Positions 19,933 to 28,089 of a stretch of 44,264 nucleotides of DNA are shown here, piece by piece. Every line of letters starts with the position of its first letter. Within the stretch, counting starts at the first letter, position 1. The stretch covers positions 1-44,264 of the forward strand of contig DWZK01000093.1 in the NCBI GenBank assembly GCA_019117605.1, written 5' to 3'. Under the pieces are notes generated by a model that saw only the letters and a list, made by a program, of their open reading frames with translations, had not been told where the DNA came from and made no database searches. This DNA comes from Candidatus Intestinimonas stercoravium (GTDB lineage Bacteria; Bacillota; Clostridia; Oscillospirales; Oscillospiraceae). Both the position numbers and the translations under genes were made by a program.

Positions 19933-20892
19933 TCACCGCTCTTCTTCGTCCGCCCCGCCGCCGAAGGGCTCCCCCAAACGGATCTGCCCTCCGAGCAGGG
20001 CCGCCGCCTCCTGCGGGGTCAGTTCCCCAGCAGATACCCTGTCCGCCAGCCGGGCGACTTGCCCCTTCACCGCTTCCTTCCAGCGTGAGAGCGCCCCGCT
20101 GAAGATCTCATCTTCGATCCGGGCCCGCTCTCTGGCTCCCCGCGTCCCCTCCGACCTGGCATACGCCGACTCGATCGCAGACAGGAGCTCCTCTATCCCC
20201 CTCCCCTTCGAAGCGGCGGTCCGCACCAGCATGGGGCGGCGCTCTGCCGGAAGCAGGTCGAGCATCGCCGACAGCTGGAGATGGAGGCTCCCGGCTCCCG
20301 GCCTGTCCATCTTGTTCAAAACGAATATGTCCGCGATCTCCTGTATGCCGGCCTTGGCCAGCTGGATGTCATCCCCGTTTCCCGGCGCCAGGACCACAGC
20401 AGTCACATCCGTAAAATTCCGGATTTCGGTCTCGCCTTGTCCCGCTCCAAGGCTCTCCAGGAGGATCACGTCAAAGCCGAACGCCTTATACAGGTAGAGC
20501 GCATCCTTGGCCCCCTGAGAGATGCCGCCCAGCTCTCCACGGCTGGCGAAGGAGCGGATGAAAACGCCCGGGTCACCGCTGTGCCGTCCCATGCGGAGAC
20601 GGTCCCCCAGCAGCGCGCCTCCGGTATAGGGGGAGCTGGGGTCCACTGCCAGGACCCCTACAGTGGCCCCCTCTTCCCGGTAGGCGGAGATGAGGCAGTC
20701 CACCAGGGTGGATTTTCCCGCTCCGCCCGCCCCAGTGAGCCCGACGACCATGCAGTCCTTCCCCGCGTCCCGGTAGGCGGCCCTCATCACCAGCGGCTTC
20801 TCCTGCCCATCGTTCTCCACGATGGTGATCGCCCGTGCGAGCGCTCTCCAGTCATGCGCCTGGAACCGCTCCAGAAGGTCCCCGGCCTTCAT
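19933..20892 (-). CDS. meaB: MeaB/ArgK-type GTPase, B12 mutase chaperone
   Basis: Start reset to MKAGDLLERFQAHDWRALARAITIVEN; VVGLTGAGGAGKSTLVDCLI, AVDPSSPYTGGALLGDRLRM, FVLNKMDRPGA. Confidence 0.9.
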   Translation of the reverse strand: MKAGDLLERFQAHDWRALARAITIVENDGQEKPLVMRAAYRDAGKDCMVVGLTGAGGAGKSTLVDCLISAYREEGATVGVLAVDPSSPYTGGALLGDRLRMGRHSGDPGVFIRSFASRGELGGISQGAKDALYLYKAFGFDVILLESLGAGQGETEIRNFTDVTAVVLAPGNGDDIQLAKAGIQEIADIFVLNKMDRPGAGSLHLQLSAMLDLLPAERRPMLVRTAASKGRGIEELLSAIESAYARSEGTRGARERARIEDEIFSGALSRWKEAVKGQVARLADRVSAGELTPQEAAALLGGQIRLGEPFGGGADEEER

Positions 20893-20932
20893 CTCCGCGC
20901 ACCTCCTCCCTGGAGCCGCAGGAGCGCCCGCG

Positions 20933-21334
20933 CTACGATGGCCGCTGTCCCACGAGCTCATAGACTTTTTCCACGCATGCGCCGACAGGGCTCCCTGTCC
21001 CAAAGCAGGCCTTGACTCCCATCTCCAGCAGCGCCTCCCGGTCGGCCCGGGTGAGCAGGCCGCCGCAAAAAACGGGGATATCCGCCTCCATGCGGCGCAG
21101 CTCCTCCAATATCTTCCGGCAGATGATCGGCAGGCTCCCAGTCAGGTCGGACACGCCGATCACATCCACATCCTCCGCCACTGCCGTACGGGCGATGGCC
21201 GCCTCCGACTGGTATCTGCCGGTATAGAGGACCTCCATCCCGGCGTCGCGAAATGCGGTCATCATGGTCAAAGCGCCCCGCTCATGGATATCACAGCCCG
21301 CCTTGGCCACCAAAACTCTGATCTTCCTCGGCAT
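20933..21334 (-). CDS. cobalamin-binding (small) subunit of acyl-CoA mutase
   Basis: 133 aa; VLVAKAGCDIHERGA (DxHxxG), VIGVSDLTGS (SxL), VFCGG. Confidence 0.92.
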   Translation of the reverse strand: MPRKIRVLVAKAGCDIHERGALTMMTAFRDAGMEVLYTGRYQSEAAIARTAVAEDVDVIGVSDLTGSLPIICRKILEELRRMEADIPVFCGGLLTRADREALLEMGVKACFGTGSPVGACVEKVYELVGQRPS

Positions 21335-21379
21335 CGATGTTCACCCCCCGCCGCTCTGTTTCGGCCGTATTTCTTCTCC

Positions 21380-23071
21380 CTATGCCGGCAGGTCCCGCAG
21401 GGCCTGCTCCACATGGTCCGGCGTAGGTATCATGTCCACAGGGTCATATCCCAGTCCATAGGCCAGCCGCACGATACCGCACACTTCTCCGATGGTCAGG
21501 CCGGCTTTTCCGCCGTCTATGACCGCTCTGGAGATATTGGCCCCGGTCTTCGTATCCTGATAGAGCCTTCGGATGGCCCGGGCTACCGCTTCCTGATCTC
21601 GGGACGCCCGGAATGCTTTCACCTCGGCCACGCGCTCCTGGCGCACCTGTTCCGGCGGGACGGTATAGGCGCAGTCGGCGATCGCCTGATTCACAGGCCC
21701 ATCCTCTCCCTGGAAAGCGTTGAGGCCAACGATCAGGCGTTTCCCCTCTTCCCGCTCGCGCTGGACCCGCAGGCGGTCCTGCTCCATGACCCCGCGGAGC
21801 CATCCGCTCTCCAGACAGGCATAGATCCCCCCGTTCTCCTCCATCTCCCTCAGGTATGCGTTGGCCTCCTCTTCCAGCTTGTCCGTCAGCCATTCCAGGT
21901 AATACGAGCCCCCCAGCGGGTCCGCAGTAAGGGGCACATTGGCCTCATGGGCCAGGATGTGCTGCATATCCAAGGTGAACATCCGCGCCTCGTAAGAGGG
22001 CAGGCCCACTGCCTCGTCGATGCTGCACGCATCGATGGAGTTCACTCCGCCCAGGACGCCGGCCAGGGTCTGGATGGTCACGCGGGCCGCATTGTTCAGC
22101 GGTTTCTGCGCCTGGAGCGACAGCCCGGAGGTCCGTATCCCGATCTTCAGCATCATGGTGGACTTCTTCTGGGCTCCGAAGCGCTCCCTGGCCACTTTGG
22201 CCCACATGCGCCGTGCCGCCCGGAACTTGGCGATGCTCTCGAAAAAGTCGGACTCCGCGTCCATCGCCACCACCATGGGCCCGAACTCATCGATCGTATG
22301 ACCGCGCTTGCAGAAGTCTTCTATGATCGCCGTACAAACAGCGATCACCTCGCCCAGTTCGTGGATCGCGTTCATCCCTGCCTGGCACGGATCGATCCCA
22401 TTGGGGACCACGGGCCTCCACTTCGGCGTGTGTTCCAGACAGTACTCGATGTGGTCCATCAGCACCCTGCGCTCGATCTCAGTGGGCCAGGACGGGTCCC
22501 CATAGACGAGCTTGCTCCGGACCGGATCGGCGATGTCGGTCCCCAGGAGCTTGCTGATGTCTCCGCCTCTGTTCTCGATCATAGCCACGAGCAGCCCGTG
22601 GAAATAGATGGCGTCCAGCACGTTCATGAAGCCGCCTTCGTACACGGTGTTCTCCAGCGGCAGCCCGTCCAGCATGGTCTCATAGGTGTTGATGGCATAC
22701 GAGGCGATGCCGCCGCAGAACATCGCGGAAAGCGCCAGCGGATGGTCCGGATCCAGCCCGTTCTGTGTGGGCAAGTCGCAGGTCAGGCGCAGGTCGTTCA
22801 TCCCGTTCTCGATATAGGATCTGAACGCCGCGTTGGTGGACTCCGGCGTATCATAGCTGACCAGGAACGCTTTCAGCCACAGGCGGTCACGGTACATCTT
22901 GGGGTAGATCCCGCGGGTGAAGGGATAGCTGCCGGGGTCGGAGATGTCCTCTTCATAACGGCTCTTGACATCCTCCGGCGTATAGACCGGCTCGACATAG
23001 ATGCCGCTCTGCGTCTCCTCTCTGACCAGCCCGCCCTCATCTCGGTCCAGCTTCACCACGTTTTCACTCAT
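21380..23071 (-). CDS. B12-dependent acyl-CoA mutase large subunit, divergent, substrate unknown
   Basis: 563 aa; CDLPTQNGLDPDHPLA, FRAARRMWAKVARERFGAQ, RTSGLSLQAQKPLNNAARVTIQTLAGVLGG, PLTADPLGGSYYLEWLTD. Confidence 0.9.
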   Translation of the reverse strand: MSENVVKLDRDEGGLVREETQSGIYVEPVYTPEDVKSRYEEDISDPGSYPFTRGIYPKMYRDRLWLKAFLVSYDTPESTNAAFRSYIENGMNDLRLTCDLPTQNGLDPDHPLALSAMFCGGIASYAINTYETMLDGLPLENTVYEGGFMNVLDAIYFHGLLVAMIENRGGDISKLLGTDIADPVRSKLVYGDPSWPTEIERRVLMDHIEYCLEHTPKWRPVVPNGIDPCQAGMNAIHELGEVIAVCTAIIEDFCKRGHTIDEFGPMVVAMDAESDFFESIAKFRAARRMWAKVARERFGAQKKSTMMLKIGIRTSGLSLQAQKPLNNAARVTIQTLAGVLGGVNSIDACSIDEAVGLPSYEARMFTLDMQHILAHEANVPLTADPLGGSYYLEWLTDKLEEEANAYLREMEENGGIYACLESGWLRGVMEQDRLRVQREREEGKRLIVGLNAFQGEDGPVNQAIADCAYTVPPEQVRQERVAEVKAFRASRDQEAVARAIRRLYQDTKTGANISRAVIDGGKAGLTIGEVCGIVRLAYGLGYDPVDMIPTPDHVEQALRDLPA

Positions 23072-23103
23072 TCAAATGGTCTCTCCCTTCTGCGGGTAGT
23101 GGT

Positions 23104-23889
23104 TCAGCGTCCGATGAATCCTTTGGGCGGACGCTTCTCCAGATATGCTGCATAAGCCTCTTTGGTGTCTTTCGTGGCATAGAGGTGGGCAAAAAGAGCG
23201 CTCTCCATCTGTAAAGCGCGCTGAAGATCGCACTGCATCCCGTCATAGATGGAGGTCTTGATATATCGGATCGCCATAGGCGCCTTAGAGGCGATCTTCT
23301 CCGCCAAGGCGAGCGCCTCATCCATCAGTCGGTCCGCCGGGACCACCCGGTCCACGAGCCCCATCTCGAGCGCCTGGCGGGCCGTGTATCTGTCCCCGGT
23401 ATACATGATCTCCCGGGCCTTCGACATCCCCACGATGCGCGGAAGGCGCTGTGTCCCGCCCCACCCGGGATATACGCCCAGATCTATCTCCGGAGAGCCC
23501 AGCTTCGCGTCGTCCGCAGCGATGCGGATATCACACGCGATCGCGAACTCCACCCCTCCTCCCAGGCAATAGCCGTTGATGGCCGCGATGACCGGGGCTT
23601 TGAAGCGTTCGATCTTCTCCAGCAGTTCTCCGCCCGTGCGGACGAATCCATAGGCGGCGATGACGTCTTTTTCCGCCTCTTCATGGATGTCCCCACCGGC
23701 ACAGAACGCTTTTCCTCCGTGTCCGGTCAGGATGACGCAGCGGATGTCCGGATCTTCATCCATGGCCGCAAATACCTTCTTCATCTCTATCACTGTCTCC
23801 GTGTTCATCGCGTTGAGCACTTCCGGACGGTGGAAAGAAATGATGCCTACCCTGCCCCGCTTTTCATAGAGCAGCCCTCGCAGTTCCAT
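23104..23889 (-). CDS. enoyl-CoA hydratase/isomerase
   Basis: Start reset to MELRGLLYEKRGRVGIISFHRPEVLNAMNTE; GHGGKAFCAGGDIHEEAE, INGYCLGGGVEFAIACDIRIA; GGGAGG-type RBS. Confidence 0.93.
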   Translation of the reverse strand: MELRGLLYEKRGRVGIISFHRPEVLNAMNTETVIEMKKVFAAMDEDPDIRCVILTGHGGKAFCAGGDIHEEAEKDVIAAYGFVRTGGELLEKIERFKAPVIAAINGYCLGGGVEFAIACDIRIAADDAKLGSPEIDLGVYPGWGGTQRLPRIVGMSKAREIMYTGDRYTARQALEMGLVDRVVPADRLMDEALALAEKIASKAPMAIRYIKTSIYDGMQCDLQRALQMESALFAHLYATKDTKEAYAAYLEKRPPKGFIGR

Positions 23890-23959
23890 ATCGAGCCCTC
23901 CCACTCGATCGCGCATCCGGAGGCCGCTTTCCCGGCCTCCGGATGCACCGATCCGCCTG

Positions 23960-25096
23960 TTACTCCTTCTCCAGTTCCCGCGCGATCACGATCCGCTGGA
24001 TCTGGTTCGTCCCTTCAAAGATCTGGAAGATCTTCGAGTCTCTCATCATCTTTTCCACGGGGTACTCCTTGCTGTAGCCGTAACCGCCGAATACCTGGAC
24101 CGCATTCGTCGCCACCTGGACGGCCGCATCGCCACAGAACGCCTTTGCCATCGACGCCTCTTTGCTGGCCTTCTTCCCCGCGTCCAGCACCTGCATCCCA
24201 TTGTACACCAGCAGCTTGGCCGCCTCCGTCTGGATGGCCATATCGGCCAGCATCATCTGGATCGCCTGGTGCCGGATGATCGGCACGCCGAAGGAGGTGC
24301 GCTGCTTGGCGTAGTCCACCGCGGCATCCAATGCCGCGCGGCAGATGCCCGTGGCGATGGCGGCATTGTTCAGCCGTCCGGCATCCAAGCCGGCCAGCGC
24401 GATGTGCATGCCCTTCCCCTCCTCGCCCAGGAGGCAGTCGGCGGGGACCCGCACCTCATCCAGCGCGACATCCGTCGTGTTGGAGAGCCTCAGTCCCATC
24501 TTGTCCTCGTGTTTGCCCACGGTGAGCCCGGGCGTGCCGCGCTCTACGATGAAGGCGGAGATGCCCTTCGCGCCCAGAGCGCGGTCTTTCGTGGCAAAGA
24601 CGATGTAAACGCTGGCCTCCTGTCCGTTGGTCACGAAACATTTGGAGCCGTTGAGCACATAACTATCTCCGTCCCTGCGGTAAGTCGTGCGCATAGCCAC
24701 CGAATCGGAGCCGTTCCCGGGCTCCGTCAGGCAGAAGGATCCAAAGCCGCCCGGCACGATGATATCGCATATCCGGCGCTTCTGCTCTTCGTTCCCGCCG
24801 ATCAGCACACACTTCAGAGCCAGAGACGTGCACAGGATGGTGATAGCGAATCCGGGGTCGGTATACCCCATCTCCTCCAGGAGGAAGCCCATCGTGGTGT
24901 GGTCCAGACCGCTTCCCCCGTATTCCTCCGGGATGTCCAGACAGTGGAACCCCAGCTCGAATGCTTTTTTATAGATATCTACCGGAAATTCTCCGCTCGC
25001 GTCCAGCTCCCGTAATCTGGGCTTGACTTCCCCTTCCATGAAAGCCCCGATCAGTCGCTTCAGCTCGGCCTGGTCCTCTGTCAAAACGATCCCCAT
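23960..25096 (-). CDS. acyl-CoA dehydrogenase
   Basis: Start reset to MGIVLTEDQAELKRLIGAFM; FGGYGYSKEYPVEKMMRDSKIFQIFEGTNQIQR; closely similar to the 14439..15575 product. Confidence 0.94.
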   Translation of the reverse strand: MGIVLTEDQAELKRLIGAFMEGEVKPRLRELDASGEFPVDIYKKAFELGFHCLDIPEEYGGSGLDHTTMGFLLEEMGYTDPGFAITILCTSLALKCVLIGGNEEQKRRICDIIVPGGFGSFCLTEPGNGSDSVAMRTTYRRDGDSYVLNGSKCFVTNGQEASVYIVFATKDRALGAKGISAFIVERGTPGLTVGKHEDKMGLRLSNTTDVALDEVRVPADCLLGEEGKGMHIALAGLDAGRLNNAAIATGICRAALDAAVDYAKQRTSFGVPIIRHQAIQMMLADMAIQTEAAKLLVYNGMQVLDAGKKASKEASMAKAFCGDAAVQVATNAVQVFGGYGYSKEYPVEKMMRDSKIFQIFEGTNQIQRIVIARELEKE

Positions 25097-25211
25097 ATAT
25101 GCTCGTCTCCTTTCTAATCTGGCGATGCCGCCGAATTTTCTGCATTTTCTTCCTGCACTATTAGTATAAACGTCTATTTCGTGTTCATGGAAGCGACAAA
25201 CACGGCCCCGC

Positions 25212-25225
25212 GTCCATAATTGGAC
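25212..25225. promoter_or_regulatory. candidate operator GTCCA-TAAT-TGGAC inside a larger hairpin (25196..25241)
   Basis: Perfect inverted repeat nested between 13-bp arms ACAAACACGGCCC/GGGCCGTGTTTGT. Confidence 0.4.
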
Positions 25226-25346
25226 ACAGGGCCGTGTTTGTTCATCCCACCGTCTCCCGGGCGGGCGCTGCGGGCCTGGAGGCATATGTACGACGCATAA
25301 AAGGCCGCCGTGGGAGGAAACTATTGGCAGTCGGGAGGGTGATGGG

Positions 25347-25610
25347 ATGGAGATCAACATACGGGATGACGCGAAGATCGTGGAGATCTGGCTGGACAGG
25401 CAGGAAAAGGCGGATGTGGCGCTTCGGAGCCGGCTGGAGCCCCTCTACCAGGCGTACCACGCCCGAAGATATCTGGTGGCGGTGTTCTTGTCCGGTACAG
25501 CGCCGCTGTACGAGGAGACGCGGGATCTGCTGCTCTACGGCCGCAGACGGCAGGCGGAGCTCGAGGTCCGGCAGGAGAAGGGGGGCGGAGCGGCCTGCCC
25601 GCCTCCCTGA
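25347..25610 (+). CDS. small hypothetical protein preceding the recombinase
   Basis: 87 aa MEINIRDDAKIVEIWLDRQEKADVALRSRLEPLYQAYHARRYLVAVFLSG; RBS GGGAGGGTGATGGG upstream. Confidence 0.65.
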   Translation: MEINIRDDAKIVEIWLDRQEKADVALRSRLEPLYQAYHARRYLVAVFLSGTAPLYEETRDLLLYGRRRQAELEVRQEKGGGAACPPP

Positions 25611-25618
25611 TCTTCCAT

Positions 25619-25647
25619 TTGCGCTCCTTGCGCCCGCATGGTACAAT
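25619..25647 (+). promoter_or_regulatory. sigmaA-like promoter of the recombinase gene
   Basis: TTGCGC-17 bp-TACAAT. Confidence 0.5.
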
Positions 25648-25772
25648 GTCATCTATCTATATCATCTCTATCTTCACTTCCATTGACAGGATGACCCGCC
25701 GCGGACATATGCGGCCCGCCACGGCGGGCCGGACCCGGGCCCCGTCTCCGGCCCTGGCCGGAGGGCGGAGAG

Positions 25773-27989
25773 ATGTGGGAAAGGACGGTGGGACACTTGA
25801 TCGAGAGATACCATATCGCGGGCTACTGCCGTATCTCGGTGGACGAAGAGCTGGACCGGGACAATGTGTCCATCGAGAACCAGAGGTCGATCATCGAGGA
25901 CTTCGTGAAGCGGAAGTTCCCAGACAGTACCCTCACCTTTTATGAAGACCGGGACCGCTCCGGCTACACCTTCGAGCAGCGGGAGGGCTATCAGGCGATG
26001 CGGAAGGGGCTCATGTCCCATCAGTACGAGATCCTGGTCGTCAAAGATTTCTCCCGTTTCTCCCGGCGCAACAGCCGGGGCCTGGTGGAGCTGGAGGATC
26101 TGCGCGACGCCGGGGCGCGGATCGTCTCCATCGGGGACGGCATCGACTTCCCCAATGACGACGACTGGCTGAAGATCCAGTTCCAGTTCCTCATCAACGA
26201 GATGCCTGTCACCGACACCAGCAAGAAGGTGAAGTCGGTGATCCAGCGGCGGCAGGCCGACGGCAGGTGGATCTGCGCCGCCCCCTACGGCTATCTCGTG
26301 AACAAGCGCCAGGAGTTCGAGGTCGTCCCCACCGAGGCGGAGGTAGTGCGGGAGATCTTCCGCCTGTACATCGACGGCTGGGGCTATAAGAAGATCGCCA
26401 ATCACCTCACCGACCGGGGGATCCCGACCCCCCGCATGGCGGAGAAGGAGAGGAAGGAGGCCGCCGGAGAGGGCTATAGACGGGCCGCCAAGCCGGCGTG
26501 GGCGATCGTCACCGTCCAGGGCATCCTGGACAATGACTTCTACATCGGCACCCTGCGGCAGGGCAAGTACACACGGAAGAAGATCAACGGCAAGGACGTC
26601 CGCCGGGACGCGCTGGAGCATGTGGTCATCGAGCACCACCACCAGCCCATCATCGACTACCGCACCTTCGCCACTGTCCGGGCGCTCCGGGAGAGCCGCT
26701 CCACCGGCCACTACCGGGGAAAGAAGAAAAACGACAACCCCTGGTCCGGTTTCCTGGAGTGCGGGGACTGCGGGGCCCCCATGTTCGCCATGAGCCGCTC
26801 TGACCTGCGCGCCGCCTATACCTGCGGCACCTATCACCGGCGCGGCCGGAAGGGCTGCACCAGCCACCATATCCGGGTGGACAGGCTGGACGAGCTGATG
26901 AAGGCCTATATCCGAAAGGTGAAAACGGGTTCCAGGGAGATGCTGGAGCGCCTCAACAGGGACCTCGCCCGGGAGCGGGAGGACGTGGGCGAGGCCGAGC
27001 AGAGCGCCGCGAACCTGGAGGCGGTGCTCGCCCAGCTCCAGGAGGAGCTGAAAGCCACCAAGCGCCAGCGCATCCGGGATCTGGTGAAGCATCCGGAACA
27101 GGAGGCCCTCCTGGAGGAGACCTATGACGAGCTGGAGAGCGACTTGGCCCGCCGCATCGGGGGCATCCAGGACCAGATCGCCATGGCGGTGGACAAGCGC
27201 AATACCATCATCCGGGTGGACCGGGCCGCCAAGACCGCCATGGAGGTGTTCGACGATATCCTGGCCAAGGACCATCTGGAGCGGAACGACCTTCAGCTCA
27301 TCGTCCAAAAGATCAGGGTCTATGAAGACCACCTGGAGGTACAGCTCAAGGCCGACGTGGACGGCCTGCTCCGCTGCGGGACGCTCCCGGAGGAGGTCCC
27401 GGAGGCCGCAGCCGCGCTGGCCCGGAGGGACACCATAAATTTTAAGGCGGGCATGGGACATATCTCGCCCCTCGTCGTCGTCCAGACGTCCAACAGACGT
27501 CCGGACAAGGTGTTCCATGCCAATGTTATCAGTGACGGCGACCCTCTGGAGATCTATACGGACAAGGATGGAGGCGTCATCTTCAAAAAATACTCCCTCA
27601 TGGGCGGACTGGGGGATTTCGCCGCCCAGATCTGTGAGGCCCTCTACAAGACCGCCAGTCAGATCGCGGTCATCACCGACCGGGATACCTGTATCGCCGT
27701 ATCGGGCACGCCCAGGCGCGAGATCGGCGACCACCGCATCTCTCCCGAGCTGGAGCGGCTGATGGAGGAGCGGCAGATCTACCAGCGCCGGGAGCAGGAC
27801 CCCTTCCTCCCCGTCTGTGAGGACACCAGCAAGTATACCCTGGAGGTGGCCGCCCCTATCCTGGCCGAAGGGGACGTGCTGGGCTCCGTCATCTTCGCTT
27901 CCGTCGGCGGCGGACCCACCACCAGCGATACCGAGTATAAGCTGGTCCAGGCAGTCTCCGGCTTCCTGGGGCGGCACATGGAGTCCTGA
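25773..27989 (+). CDS. serine recombinase fused in frame to SpoVT-like C-terminal (GAF-type) domain
   Basis: 738 aa; GYCRISVDEELDRDNVSIENQ, LVVKDFSRFSRRN, zinc-ribbon CGDCGAPMF; C-terminus DGDPLEIYTDKDGGVIFKKYSLMGGLGDFAAQICEALYKTASQIAVITDRDTCIAVSG...EYKLVQAVSGFLGRHMES resembles SpoVT. Confidence 0.88.
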   Translation: MWERTVGHLIERYHIAGYCRISVDEELDRDNVSIENQRSIIEDFVKRKFPDSTLTFYEDRDRSGYTFEQREGYQAMRKGLMSHQYEILVVKDFSRFSRRNSRGLVELEDLRDAGARIVSIGDGIDFPNDDDWLKIQFQFLINEMPVTDTSKKVKSVIQRRQADGRWICAAPYGYLVNKRQEFEVVPTEAEVVREIFRLYIDGWGYKKIANHLTDRGIPTPRMAEKERKEAAGEGYRRAAKPAWAIVTVQGILDNDFYIGTLRQGKYTRKKINGKDVRRDALEHVVIEHHHQPIIDYRTFATVRALRESRSTGHYRGKKKNDNPWSGFLECGDCGAPMFAMSRSDLRAAYTCGTYHRRGRKGCTSHHIRVDRLDELMKAYIRKVKTGSREMLERLNRDLAREREDVGEAEQSAANLEAVLAQLQEELKATKRQRIRDLVKHPEQEALLEETYDELESDLARRIGGIQDQIAMAVDKRNTIIRVDRAAKTAMEVFDDILAKDHLERNDLQLIVQKIRVYEDHLEVQLKADVDGLLRCGTLPEEVPEAAAALARRDTINFKAGMGHISPLVVVQTSNRRPDKVFHANVISDGDPLEIYTDKDGGVIFKKYSLMGGLGDFAAQICEALYKTASQIAVITDRDTCIAVSGTPRREIGDHRISPELERLMEERQIYQRREQDPFLPVCEDTSKYTLEVAAPILAEGDVLGSVIFASVGGGPTTSDTEYKLVQAVSGFLGRHMES

Positions 27990-28018
27990 GCCCCATCCGC
28001 CCCCCTCCTGACGTCAAA

Positions 28019-28050
28019 AGCCGGCACTCTGTGGAGCGCCGGCTCTTTTC
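28019..28050 (+). terminator. terminator of the recombinase-SpoVT gene
   Basis: AGCCGGCACTC-tgtg-GAGCGCCGGCT then CTTTTC. Confidence 0.75.
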
Positions 28051-28089
28051 TCACCTTATCCGTTCCATATAAAAAGAGCTCCGGATAAA

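Noticed and set aside
21380-23071. Straight annotation as methylmalonyl-CoA mutase
   Set aside because: Key Tyr/Arg/His positions appear replaced, and no epimerase or carboxylase partner is present; generic acyl-CoA mutase is safer
20822-23155. 777-aa plus-strand ORF
   Set aside because: Antisense to meaB, the B12 subunit and the mutase; no domain features
25674-27977. 767-aa minus-strand ORF
   Set aside because: Mirror of the recombinase gene, low-complexity His/Gly/Leu-rich translation
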